This document shows, piece after piece, positions 17,715 to 25,813 of a DNA stretch of 32,111 nt. Source of the stretch: an uncultured Eubacteriales bacterium (GTDB lineage Bacteria; Bacillota; Clostridia; Oscillospirales; Acutalibacteraceae); the NCBI GenBank assembly GCA_934394855.1, contig CAKRRH010000021.1, positions 1-32,111 on the forward strand, written 5' to 3'. Both the position numbers and the translations under genes were made by a program. Below the pieces are notes generated by a model. It saw only the letters and a program-made list of their open reading frames with translations. It did no database searches and had not been told where the DNA came from. Within the stretch, counting starts at the first letter, position 1. The number at the start of each line of letters is the position of its first letter.

Positions 17715-17743
17715 ATAATAGCACTTTTTCAAACAAAATGCAA
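17715..17743 (-). promoter_or_regulatory. Promoter of rpsT
   Basis: On the minus strand TTGCAT (17738-17743) and TATTAT (17715-17720) are separated by 17 bp, upstream of a ~120-nt leader. Confidence 0.6.
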
Positions 17744-17762
17744 GTGTTTTTTTATATTTTAC

Positions 17763-17792
17763 GCATTTTTTCTTCTTTTTTCAGAAATACTA
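17763..17792 (+). promoter_or_regulatory. Possible sigma-G/sigma-F type promoter of gpr
   Basis: GCATT (17763-17767) and AATACTA (17786-17792) are spaced 18 bp apart, close to the forespore sigma-G pattern (GHATR, 18 bp, CATNHTA) with one mismatch in each box. The position 40 bp before gpr and the known forespore expression of gpr in Bacillus fit this. It is a motif match only. Confidence 0.4.
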
Positions 17793-17832
17793 ACCGATAT
17801 GAACGATATTTTTGAAAAGGAAAGCTGAAAAT

Positions 17833-18681
17833 ATGGGATTTCACACGGATTTGGCGGTCGAGCTTCATGAATCATTGACTGAAAAAACAGACGGAATCGA
17901 GGTTAAAAAAACATCACATGACGGCATTAAAACAACCGAAATCACGGTTAAAACCGAGAGTGCGGCGGCGGCTTTGGGCAAGCCTGTAGGCAAATATATC
18001 ACAATCGAGACCGATTCGATAATGCGCCGTGACGGGCATGAAGAAGAATGTATTTTTGCGGTAAAAAATGCGCTTTGCGGTTTAGTCGGCAATGTTGACT
18101 CGGCGCTTGTCTGCGGAATCGGCAACCGTGAGATTACCGCCGACAGGGTGGGGCCCGACAGTGCGTCGATGATATTATCCACCCGTCACATATCCCCCCA
18201 TTTTGCAAAGAGTTTTGGGCTCGGCAGACTGTCGTCTGTATCTGCAATTTCACCGGGCGTTTTGGGACAAACAGGCATTGAGGTGAGCGAATTTTTAAAA
18301 GGCATTGCCAAAAACATCAATCCGCAAATCATAATTGCAATCGACGCACTCTCAGCAAGAGAAATCAACCGTCTCGGCGTCACCGTTCAGCTTTCAAACA
18401 GCGGCATTACTCCGGGGTCGGGCGTTCATAATGCACGAAACGAAATCAGCGAAAAAACGATCGGCGTACCTGTCATATCGATCGGAGTGCCGACGGTGAT
18501 CGACTGTCGGACGCTGGTTGAAGATTGCGGTGGAAACATGGGCTCAGACCTTCACATGATCGTCACTCCGAAAGAAATCGACACAATGGTCGAACACGCT
18601 TCAAACATTGTCGCAATGGGGATAAATTTATTTTTACAGCCGCATATTTCTCTTGAAGATATGATGATGCTGGTCGGGTAA
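17833..18681 (+). CDS. gpr: GPR endopeptidase (spore germination protease)
   Basis: This protein is the protease that degrades small acid-soluble spore proteins at germination. ATG 17833 (AAAAGGAAAG upstream) gives 282 aa beginning MGFHTDLAVE, matching the conserved propeptide; a TTG at 17812 would give 289 aa. Typical family stretches follow: CGIGNREITADRVGP (~100), the ISPGVLGQTGIE segment (~145), IIAIDALSAREINRLG (~167) and NSGITPGSGVHNARNEIS (~190). It is shorter than the ~370-aa Bacillus enzyme, mostly from a shorter N-terminus and lost loops. Its presence strongly suggests the organism makes endospores. It sits divergent from rpsT, a common order in spore formers. Confidence 0.95.
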   Translation: MGFHTDLAVELHESLTEKTDGIEVKKTSHDGIKTTEITVKTESAAAALGKPVGKYITIETDSIMRRDGHEEECIFAVKNALCGLVGNVDSALVCGIGNREITADRVGPDSASMILSTRHISPHFAKSFGLGRLSSVSAISPGVLGQTGIEVSEFLKGIAKNINPQIIIAIDALSAREINRLGVTVQLSNSGITPGSGVHNARNEISEKTIGVPVISIGVPTVIDCRTLVEDCGGNMGSDLHMIVTPKEIDTMVEHASNIVAMGINLFLQPHISLEDMMMLVG

Positions 18682-18756
18682 AATAAATGCTTTTCTTTTC
18701 ATGATAAATGTGGTAAAATATCATCAAATATCCGACTTTTGAAAGGATTGTTTATA

Positions 18757-21099
18757 TTGAGAGAAGAAGTTTTGTTTAATTTTGACTGGCGGTTTCACCG
18801 CGGAGATGTTGGCGAATCGCTGCCGTCCGTAAAAGGCCCGATTTATTCATCGGCAAAGACGGAGCGAATGAAATGGGGTCCTGCGTGCCGTTATTATAAC
18901 GACGCATTAGATGATTTTCGTCAGGACGTCGAATATAATAATCGTGAAAAATGGGAGGCGGTCGATCTTCCGCACGACTACATAATAAACGGTGAATATT
19001 CAAAGGACAACAACAATGCGCTTGGCTATTTCAAATATGACAACGGCTGGTACAGAAAGCATTTTTCGCTTGATGAGAGCGACAAAGACCGCCGAATCAC
19101 GCTGATTTTTGACGGTGTTGCGTCGATTGCAACGGTATATTTAAACGGCTGCTTGATCAAGCATAATTTTTGCGGATATACCACCTTTGAGTGCGACATC
19201 ACCGATTATGTCGAGTTTGGTGCTGATCGTGACAATGTGCTTGCGGTTTATGTAAAGTACGATGGTCACGAAGGCTGGTGGTATGAAGGCGCAGGAATTT
19301 ATCGCAATGTTCACCTTGTCAAAACCGAACCTGTCTGCATAGATTTATACGGCGTTTATTGTGCGCCGAAAAAATTGAGCGACGACGAGTGGCAGGTTGA
19401 TTTTGAAACCACGGTCGTTAATACATCATATAATCCGACCACGGTTTTGGCGGTTACAAAAATGATAGATAAAGACGGCAATGTATTTTGCGAGAGTAAG
19501 GGCGAAGCTGCCGTTTCACCATGCGACAAAAAAGCCGCAAAATACAGCGTTAATGTTCGCTCGCCTCACCTTTGGGACATCGACGATCCCTATATATATG
19601 ACATTGTGACCGAGCTTATCGTTGACGGCAATGTGATTGATGAAAACAAAACCTACACAGGCTTTAGAACCGTTGAATATGACGCTCAAAAGGGATTTTT
19701 CCTGAACGGCCGTCATATGCTTATCAACGGAGTATGCTCTCACATTGATTTCGGGCTGACCGGCAAGGCGGTGCCTGACAACATTCACCGTTACAAGGTT
19801 AGACTCATCAAGCAAATGGGCGCTAATGCATATCGCACCTCGCACTATCCGCATACCGAAGCCATAATGGAAGAGCTTGACAGACAGGGCATCATGTGCA
19901 TGGACGAAACACGGCGATTTGAGTCATGTGAAGAAAGCATTGAACAGCTTGAAATGCTGATCAAGCGTGACCGCAACCGCCCGTGTGTGATCATGTGGTC
20001 GGTAGGTAACGAAGAGCCATATCAGACAAATGACAACGGCAGACGAATCAACCGTCGGCTGATTGAAGCCATCAGAAAGCTTGACAACACAAGGGCGATT
20101 TCAGCCGCTGTTTCAAACGACCCCGAAAATGCAACGGTATTTGGCGACAGCGACCTTATCGGCGTAAATTACGGTCATTGGTCGATCGACAACATACATA
20201 AAAAATATCCGAACAAGCCGATTTTCTCGTCGGAATGCTGTGCGACGGGCACGACCCGAGGCTGGTATTTTGACGACGACGAAACAAGAGGCTATTTGCC
20301 GGCATATGACCGTGACACAAACTCATGGTTCACAGGCCGTGAGTTTTTCCGTAAATTTGTGCTCGAGCGCCCGTGGTTCTTCGGTTCGTTCCAATGGATC
20401 GCATTTGAGCACAGAGGCGAAACGGTTTGGCCGAGAATATGCTCGCAGGCAGGTGCAATCGATCTGTTCTTGCAAAAAAAGGATGCTTTTTATCAAAACA
20501 AGAGCCATTGGACAACAGAGCCGATGATTCATCTTTTGCCCCATTGGAATTTTTCGGGGCTTGAAAACGAGCCGATCAAAGTATTCGCCTATACCAACTG
20601 TCAATCGGCTGAGCTTTTCCTGAACGGTCAGTCGCTCGGCAAACAGGAGATTGAACAGGCAGGTCACGGCGAATGGACGGTGAATTATATGCCCGGTGAG
20701 CTGAAGGTCATCGGATATAACGAAGACCGACCGACAGTAAGCGACACGGCGGTCACAACAGGAAAACCGGTTGCATTGAAGCTTGTTTGTGAAAACGCTG
20801 ACGACATATCCGCAAACGGCATTGACATTGCGCTGTTCAGTTGCTATTGCGTTGACGAAAACGGCGTTTTTGTACCAAATGCGGCGCCGTTTGTCGAATT
20901 TAACTGTTCGGCTCTCGGCAAAATAGTCGGAACAGGCTCTGATGTTGCGGATCATGAACCCGTAAACCTGCCAAAGCGCCAAATGAGGGCCGGGCTTATC
21001 AGCATTGCGGTAAGAGTTTCAAAAACCGAAGGCAAGCTTCAATTATTCGCAAGCTCAAACGGTCTTGACAGTGCCGTTTGCTCGATTGATTTAAAATAA
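18757..21099 (+). CDS. Glycoside hydrolase family 2 (beta-galactosidase-like), cytoplasmic
   Basis: The best start is TTG 18757, with GAAAGGA at 18741-18747 and 9 nt spacing, giving 780 aa. Domains run in the GH2 order. First comes an N-terminal jelly-roll (~1-200), with WEAVDLPHDYI and the EGWWYEGAGIYRNV signature. An Ig-like sandwich (~200-300) follows, then the TIM barrel (~300-590). The acid/base is Glu419 in SVGNEEP and the nucleophile Glu493 in FSSECC. C-terminal beta domains (~600-780) resemble DUF4982-type modules. Without a signal peptide it should act on imported oligosaccharides. Beta-galactosidase is the likeliest activity, but related GH2 specificities cannot be excluded. A terminator follows and the dockerin cellulase is next. 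Confidence 0.92.
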   Translation: MREEVLFNFDWRFHRGDVGESLPSVKGPIYSSAKTERMKWGPACRYYNDALDDFRQDVEYNNREKWEAVDLPHDYIINGEYSKDNNNALGYFKYDNGWYRKHFSLDESDKDRRITLIFDGVASIATVYLNGCLIKHNFCGYTTFECDITDYVEFGADRDNVLAVYVKYDGHEGWWYEGAGIYRNVHLVKTEPVCIDLYGVYCAPKKLSDDEWQVDFETTVVNTSYNPTTVLAVTKMIDKDGNVFCESKGEAAVSPCDKKAAKYSVNVRSPHLWDIDDPYIYDIVTELIVDGNVIDENKTYTGFRTVEYDAQKGFFLNGRHMLINGVCSHIDFGLTGKAVPDNIHRYKVRLIKQMGANAYRTSHYPHTEAIMEELDRQGIMCMDETRRFESCEESIEQLEMLIKRDRNRPCVIMWSVGNEEPYQTNDNGRRINRRLIEAIRKLDNTRAISAAVSNDPENATVFGDSDLIGVNYGHWSIDNIHKKYPNKPIFSSECCATGTTRGWYFDDDETRGYLPAYDRDTNSWFTGREFFRKFVLERPWFFGSFQWIAFEHRGETVWPRICSQAGAIDLFLQKKDAFYQNKSHWTTEPMIHLLPHWNFSGLENEPIKVFAYTNCQSAELFLNGQSLGKQEIEQAGHGEWTVNYMPGELKVIGYNEDRPTVSDTAVTTGKPVALKLVCENADDISANGIDIALFSCYCVDENGVFVPNAAPFVEFNCSALGKIVGTGSDVADHEPVNLPKRQMRAGLISIAVRVSKTEGKLQLFASSNGLDSAVCSIDLK

Positions 21100-21111
21100 A
21101 GATATATCACA

Positions 21112-21153
21112 AAGCGGCTGTGAATTTGCACAATTTGCAGCCGTTTATTTTGT
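21112..21153 (+). terminator. Terminator after the GH2 gene
   Basis: CGGCTG (21115-21120) pairs with CAGCCG (21138-21143), with an inner pairable loop, and is followed by TTTATTTT. It ends the GH2 transcript before the next promoter. Confidence 0.7.
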
Positions 21154-21180
21154 GTCTTTATCCAAAAATATATTAAGAGG

Positions 21181-21209
21181 TTTACATTACTCTCAAAACA
21201 AGCTATAAT
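21181..21209 (+). promoter_or_regulatory. Promoter of the GH5 cellulase gene
   Basis: TTTACA (21181-21186) and TATAAT (21204-21209) are 17 bp apart, 35 bp before the ATG. Five and six matches to the housekeeping consensus. Confidence 0.75.
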
Positions 21210-21243
21210 TTTAAAAGTGCGTCAAAAGAAAGGATATTTTGGA

Positions 21244-22656
21244 ATGAAAAAAACAATCTCAATCGTAACCTGCATTATGCTGATTTGCAGCATTTTATGC
21301 GGTACGGCGATTATCTCAAATGCAGAAACATATCATGAGCCGTTTTCGCTCTCGGCGGTTGATTTCATCAATCAGGTAAAAGCCGGCTGGAATCTCGGAA
21401 ACACCTTTGAAGCCACGGGCAGATGGGGCGAAGAATGGCGTGACAGCTACACGGTGAATGATGTTGAAACAGGATGGGGCAACCCGACTACAACCGGAGA
21501 AATGTTTGACAAGGTAGCTGAGCAAGGCTTTAATGCAGTAAGACTGCCTGTTTCGTGGTATCGCTGGGTAGATGACGATAACGGCTACAAAATCAATCCC
21601 GACTGGATGAAGCGAATCAAGCAGGTTGTCGGCTATGCTTATAAAAACAATATGTATATCATTTTAAATATGCACCACGATGACAAAGACTGGCTTAATA
21701 TCGGTGCGTCCAATTCCGAATGGACAAAAATAATGGAGAAATATTGCGCAATTTGGACGCAGATTGCAAACGAATTCAAAGATTATGACGAGCATCTGAT
21801 TTTTGAAGGCTCAAACGAGATGGTAAACGGCGGAAACTGGTGGGGCAGCTCCGACGATCTTGACAGAGTCAACGATGTTCATAAGCATTTTGTCGAAACG
21901 GTCAGAAAAACCGGCGGCAACAACGCAAAACGCTATTTAATGCTCCCGACTCTCGGTGCACAGTGGTATTCACATCAATGGGGCTCACTTGAAATTCCGA
22001 ACAACGACAAGCATTGCATTATCGATATTCATTGGTACGCTGTTCATACCGATACTAAGGAATATGAAAACTATATGTCCGCAATTTACGACGGTCTTGT
22101 GTCACAAGGCACGGCGGTTGTGTTCGGAGAATGCGGCATTAACAAAAATCAATCCAATAATAAAAAAGCGCTTTGGGCAAAGGCATATTTCGGAACGTCG
22201 TCGAAATATAAAATCCCGACCTTCATTTGGGATGACAGCGGAGATTTTACGGTGCTTAACAGAAGAACATTAAAATGGGCTTCACAAGCACAGGTTGACG
22301 CAATAATCGATACTGTCGGCTCAGCCGAACCGATGACTACAACCACAAAGCCAACCACAGCACCGACCGCAAAGCCAACAACTAAACCAACAACGGCACC
22401 GACCGAAAAACCAACCACAGCGCCGACGACGGCTCCGACTACTACCGAACCGGCGACAACTATTATTTACGGCGATTTGAACGACGACGGCAGAATCAAC
22501 ATGAAAGATGTACTTTCACTTAGAAAATTCATAGCAGGTTGGAATATAAAAATCAACGAACAGGCAGCCGATGCCAATCATGACGGCAGAATCAACATGA
22601 AGGATGTTTTGAAGCTGCGAAACTTCCTTGCGGGACGAATCGATTCGCTTGACTGA
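21244..22656 (+). CDS. Secreted GH5 endoglucanase with C-terminal dockerin
   Basis: ATG 21244 with AAAGGA upstream gives 470 aa. Residues 1-27 form a signal peptide with likely cleavage at SNA/ETY. The GH5 barrel (~35-360) shows WNLGNTFEA, the conserved FNAVRLPVSW strand, LNMHHDD, the acid/base Glu192 in EGSNEM and the nucleophile Glu296 in VFGECG, as in subfamily-4-like endoglucanases (the subfamily is a guess). A Thr/Pro/Lys linker (~363-406) leads to a dockerin (~408-470) with two calcium-loop repeats, GDLNDDGRINMKD and ADANHDGRINMKD. The enzyme should cut beta-1,4-glucans outside the cell while attached to a scaffoldin cohesin; no scaffoldin lies in this window. It has its own promoter and terminator. 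Confidence 0.96.
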   Translation: MKKTISIVTCIMLICSILCGTAIISNAETYHEPFSLSAVDFINQVKAGWNLGNTFEATGRWGEEWRDSYTVNDVETGWGNPTTTGEMFDKVAEQGFNAVRLPVSWYRWVDDDNGYKINPDWMKRIKQVVGYAYKNNMYIILNMHHDDKDWLNIGASNSEWTKIMEKYCAIWTQIANEFKDYDEHLIFEGSNEMVNGGNWWGSSDDLDRVNDVHKHFVETVRKTGGNNAKRYLMLPTLGAQWYSHQWGSLEIPNNDKHCIIDIHWYAVHTDTKEYENYMSAIYDGLVSQGTAVVFGECGINKNQSNNKKALWAKAYFGTSSKYKIPTFIWDDSGDFTVLNRRTLKWASQAQVDAIIDTVGSAEPMTTTTKPTTAPTAKPTTKPTTAPTEKPTTAPTTAPTTTEPATTIIYGDLNDDGRINMKDVLSLRKFIAGWNIKINEQAADANHDGRINMKDVLKLRNFLAGRIDSLD

Positions 22657-22673
22657 TAAACCGTTCACAAACA

Positions 22674-22706
22674 AAATCCCGATGTTAATGACATCGGGAT
22701 TTTTTG
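22674..22706 (+). terminator. Terminator of the GH5 gene
   Basis: A perfect stem ATCCCGATGT/ACATCGGGAT with a 5-nt loop is followed by a T-run; a matching A-run lies on the other side. Confidence 0.88.
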
Positions 22707-22728
22707 ATTTTGTCGATAAATTTTACTA

Positions 22729-22757
22729 TTGTCAAATCTTGATAAATCGAATATAAT
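22729..22757 (+). promoter_or_regulatory. Promoter of the Mbeg1-like gene
   Basis: TTGTCA (22729-22734) and TATAAT (22752-22757) are spaced by 17 bp, about 33 bp before the GTG start. Confidence 0.7.
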
Positions 22758-22790
22758 AAAAGAAGAAAATCATGGTGGTAGGTGAATTTT

Positions 22791-23876
22791 GTGAATATCA
22801 CGGATTATGCACGGCTTGAAACACGCAGCTTTAACGAATTGCCGATAAACAGCGTTGACAGTCTGATTTTCAGTCAGCTGAGCTATTTAAAATTTGAAAT
22901 GCTCGACAAAGCCCGACCGTTTTATTTAAGCGAGCTTAGCACCGCAATGATGTTGACAAAACTGACCCGAACGCTGGTCGATTTTGCAAATTTTGCCGAA
23001 CTCGGCTTCACCGTCAGTCAAAATCCGAGATATCAAGATGTTGCAATCAGGAACATTGAGGAAAAGTTCGACAAAGACACCCAGACGCAGTTTTTTGCGC
23101 TGACCTATGAATTGCCCAATGGGTTGTGTTATGTCGCATTCAGGGGCACTGACAACACCGTGATCGGCTGGAAAGAGGACTTTAACCTGTCGTTCATGAA
23201 AACCGTCCCGGCTCAGGATTGCGCCGCCGAATATATTGCAAGCTATGCGCCGACATTTGCAGGCGGATTTTATATCGGCGGACACTCAAAAGGCGGAAAT
23301 CTGGCAATTTATTCGGCGATGATGTGCAATGATAACATCAAGCAGAACATCATAAAAATATTCAGCCATGACGGACCCGGATTCAACGATCAAACCTTTG
23401 ACAAGAATAGATTTGACACGATCAAGAGTCGTGTTGAAAAGACAGTCCCGCAATCGTCTCTTGTCGGAATGCTGCTGACATATACGGGCGAATATATCAT
23501 TGTAAAAAGCAGCAAAAAAGGCGGCATTTTGCAGCACGATCCAATGACATGGCTTGTAAGAGACGATTTATCGGGATTCGAGATTGCAGACAGCATCACA
23601 AAGGACGCTGTCGTGAGAAATGAAGCTATTGCGGAGTGGATCGGAGGGCTTGATGACGAAAAACGCAAACTGTTTTCGGATAATTTATATCAACTGCTTG
23701 ACTCAACAGGCAATAATTTCATTGAAGAATTCGCATACAAATGGCAAGACAGTCTGCCAAAGCTGATGAGCACAATAAATTCTGCCGATGAACAGACAAA
23801 AGAGTTTATGGGCAAAACGCTGCGCTCGCTTGTGCAAATTGCGGTTCACGGCAGACTGAAGCCGACAGAAGAATAA
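22791..23876 (+). CDS. Mbeg1-like alpha/beta hydrolase (DUF2974)
   Basis: GTG 22791 with TAGGTGA just upstream gives 361 aa; the earlier GTG at 22782 would overlap the ribosome site. The core has alpha/beta-hydrolase features: a YVAFRGTDNT strand, the nucleophile elbow IGGHSKGGNLA (Ser in GHSKG), and a later FSHDGPGFN segment. This is the layout of the DUF2974/Mbeg1-like lipase-related family common in Clostridia. The substrate is unknown, although lipids or esters are likely. There is no signal peptide or membrane segment. It is a single-gene unit with its own promoter and terminator. Confidence 0.88.
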   Translation: MNITDYARLETRSFNELPINSVDSLIFSQLSYLKFEMLDKARPFYLSELSTAMMLTKLTRTLVDFANFAELGFTVSQNPRYQDVAIRNIEEKFDKDTQTQFFALTYELPNGLCYVAFRGTDNTVIGWKEDFNLSFMKTVPAQDCAAEYIASYAPTFAGGFYIGGHSKGGNLAIYSAMMCNDNIKQNIIKIFSHDGPGFNDQTFDKNRFDTIKSRVEKTVPQSSLVGMLLTYTGEYIIVKSSKKGGILQHDPMTWLVRDDLSGFEIADSITKDAVVRNEAIAEWIGGLDDEKRKLFSDNLYQLLDSTGNNFIEEFAYKWQDSLPKLMSTINSADEQTKEFMGKTLRSLVQIAVHGRLKPTEE

Positions 23877-23884
23877 AAAAATAC

Positions 23885-23923
23885 AGTTCATGAAAGCCAC
23901 TGCTGCTTTCATGAACTTTTATT
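23885..23923 (+). terminator. Terminator of the Mbeg1-like gene
   Basis: A perfect 12-bp stem (AGTTCATGAAAG/CTTTCATGAACT) with a 9-nt loop is followed by TTTATTT and preceded by an A-run. Confidence 0.88.
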
Positions 23924-23932
23924 TATGTATAT

Positions 23933-24070
23933 TTATTTAGCCGTTACCTTTATCTTATTGCCGTTTTGGTTATAAACTGCAATTATGCCGCTGACAATAA
24001 CAATATTTTCAGACTTACCGGCATATATTTTATTGAAATTTCGTTGGTTTGAATATTTCAAAAAAATCTC
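23933..24070 (-). pseudogene. Possible C-terminal remnant of a secreted protein
   Basis: On the minus strand a short open stretch without a start reads about 45 codons to a TAA at 23933-23935, ending in AVYNQNGNKIKVTAK. The alternating hydrophobic/polar pattern looks like the last beta-strands of an extracellular domain. A stop codon lies just before it and no ribosome site is present, so if real it is a fragment. Chance cannot be excluded. Confidence 0.3.
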
Positions 24071-24138
24071 TTACTTGATTTGAAAAAGCGTCTTTATAAA
24101 TGCGTCGCAGTTTTCCCCATTTCATTATTCATCCATTA

Positions 24139-24184
24139 GCCTACGCCCTCCTTTTCTCTGCCACCGGCAGCGGTCGGGCTAGGC
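24139..24184. other. GC-rich structured element in a gene-free gap
   Basis: Within the gene-free stretch 23936-24285 a GC-rich block folds as an outer stem, GCCTA-(c)-GCCC at 24139-24148 with GGGCTAGGC at 24176-24184. An inner 5-bp hairpin lies inside it (CTGCC 24158-24162 with GGCAG 24166-24170). Its composition contrasts with the AT-rich flanks. It could be a repeat element or part of a small RNA. Nothing else was recognised in this gap apart from the remnant at 23933 and the hairpin at 24251. Confidence 0.4.
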
Positions 24185-24250
24185 ATGGAAAATAGTGCGC
24201 ATAGATGTTATCCGCGGAACTGTTCATTTGAGAATAGCAAGAAAGAAAAA

Positions 24251-24284
24251 AGACAGGACATGATGTTGTCCTGTCTTTCTTTCT
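24251..24284. terminator. Strong bidirectional hairpin at the edge of the pseudogene
   Basis: A perfect 10-bp stem (24251-24260 with 24267-24276) has a 6-nt loop, T-rich tract on one side and A-rich on the other, so it can terminate in both directions. Similarity to glycosyltransferases begins right after it, so it marks the left junction of the decayed segment. Confidence 0.75.
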
Positions 24285-24285
24285 T

Positions 24286-25142
24286 AATTACAATAATGTT
24301 TTATATTTTAAATCAAACAAAAATATGGGATTAGGGTATTCTAGAAATTTAGGACTAAAAAAAGCATCCGGCAAATACATATCTTTTGTGGATAGTGATG
24401 ATTGGATCGACCTGGACTTTTTTAATATAATGACAGAAGCAATCACGGGTGCTAACACTGATATTGCTATAGGTGGAATAAAAAACGAATGGAATAATGC
24501 AAATTCCACTACAACGAGATATTCATATACTTATCCTAATGTTATTACTTCAGAACAAGCGCTTAGTTTATTAACTAAAAGCACTAACAATAATTATTTT
24601 ATAAGCCCCGTTGTATGGAATAAAATATATAGACGAGATTTGCTATTAAATAATCACCTTATTTTTATTGATAATTCTTATTGGGAAGACGATATATTTT
24701 CTTTTAAAACTATCACGTGTGCTCGACATATATCACTAATTCCGCATGCATACTACCACTATTATCAACGAAACTATTCAACAATGAATTCTATCTCAAA
24801 AAACATATTGATGATCTATTACTTTCGTTTAAAGAATTAAAAACTGATATAACTAACGGAAAAACAAATGCAACTTTGCTCCAATATCAAGCTATGTTTG
24901 ATAGATGCATCTTTAAGTCTGGCGCAATTACATAAGAATTTTTTAAACTAGATCCGTCTTACAATTCCGGTTGCTTTCATATATAACATGCTCCTTATTT
25001 TTTTGAAATACTGCTTCTATTATCTGAAAAAGAATTGAATAATATTCCGAAAAAACACCAAAATATAATTCACAAATCAAAATTATTTTTTCACATAAAA
25101 CGATATATTTGTCGGCTCGCAAATTGTGCAAAATCAATTTAA
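24286..25142 (+). pseudogene. Glycosyltransferase family 2 pseudogene
   Basis: The frame opens with NMGLGYSRNLGLKKASGKYI and SFVDSDDWIDLDF, which is the middle of a GT-A glycosyltransferase (DxD in DSDDW). The N-terminal nucleotide-binding half is missing. Coding continues to about 24800, where a run of six A's (24799-24804) breaks the frame; adding one A restores KKHIDDLLLSFKELKTD. From there the second frame runs past in-frame TAA codons at 24933-24935 and 24984-24986, continues through HAPYFFEILLLLSEKELNN, and ends at TAA 25140-25142. So there is a 5' truncation, one frameshift and two stops. Base use is clearly more AT-rich than neighbouring genes, suggesting acquired glycan-synthesis DNA now decaying. 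Confidence 0.85.
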
Positions 25143-25189
25143 AATAAAGCACACGTAATTTTGTATGATTTTTGTAATTGCTGATTAAA

Positions 25190-25227
25190 CAAAAAAAGCC
25201 GCCTGCAAAAAATCATTGCAGACAGCC
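25190..25227 (-). terminator. Terminator of the beta-helix operon
   Basis: An imperfect 11-position hairpin (GCCGCCTGCAA with TTGCAGACAGC, two mismatches) lies 32 bp beyond the last gene. On the minus strand a run of seven T's follows. Confidence 0.75.
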
Positions 25228-25258
25228 CAATCGGATTAAAATGAAGTGAAATTATTAT

Positions 25259-25798
25259 TCAGAATTGATTGCGTCTTAAAACAGCCGACGGCTTGGCAGA
25301 GAATGTATCAAGCGCAGTTTTAATCTGTTCGTTCGGTTGAATAAGCACCAGCGTATTGCCGAATTTTTGATGCTTTATTACAAAATAGCATATGGCGTCG
25401 CCATGACGGTTGCAAGCATGCACAATTGTGTCAAAATTCAGATTACCAAGCCGCTCTGCGTTCTTGTCATATTCGCCGAATTCAGTAAACTCTGTGCAAT
25501 CAACCTCAATCAGCCGTTCTCTTTTACTTTTGGCAATAATTCTGTCAATGTCAAGACAATTATTTGTAAGGCTGTATTCAAATTCCACATGTGACCTGCT
25601 GATAAACCACAATATTGAATAACCGAAAGCACATGCAAGCAGAAAAAACACTATTGTAAACGGTGAGCTTATTGTTACAAATGCGGTATAAAGCAAAATA
25701 ATAATGCCGATAACGCCAAGCGCCACGGTAACGCCCATAATCACCTTTTCCGAACCCGTTTTTCTTCTTTCGATTATCTGCTCATAATACGTATCCAA
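25259..25798 (-). CDS. Two-TM membrane protein of unknown function (DUF6106-like)
   Basis: This 179-aa protein starts at TTG 25798 with GAGGTGG upstream. A short charged N-terminus (MDTYYEQIIERRKTG) is followed by two hydrophobic segments at about 19-41 and 46-66. The soluble C-terminal ~110 residues have beta-rich, PH-like character. It reminds me of DUF6106 proteins of Clostridia, but this is from memory and unproven. It begins 15 bp after the SGNH gene and is followed by a terminator, making it the last gene of a three-gene operon. The role is unknown. Confidence 0.75.
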   Translation of the reverse strand: MDTYYEQIIERRKTGSEKVIMGVTVALGVIGIIILLYTAFVTISSPFTIVFFLLACAFGYSILWFISRSHVEFEYSLTNNCLDIDRIIAKSKRERLIEVDCTEFTEFGEYDKNAERLGNLNFDTIVHACNRHGDAICYFVIKHQKFGNTLVLIQPNEQIKTALDTFSAKPSAVLRRNQF

Positions 25799-25813
25799 AA
25801 GACCACCTCAAAA

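Noticed and set aside
20323..20982. 219-codon minus-strand frame inside the GH2 gene
   Set aside because: It is antisense to the GH2 barrel and C-terminal domains and has no ribosome site.
24139..24184. Integron attC-like site
   Set aside because: The outer stem lacks the GTTRRRY core and there is no integrase or cassette nearby.
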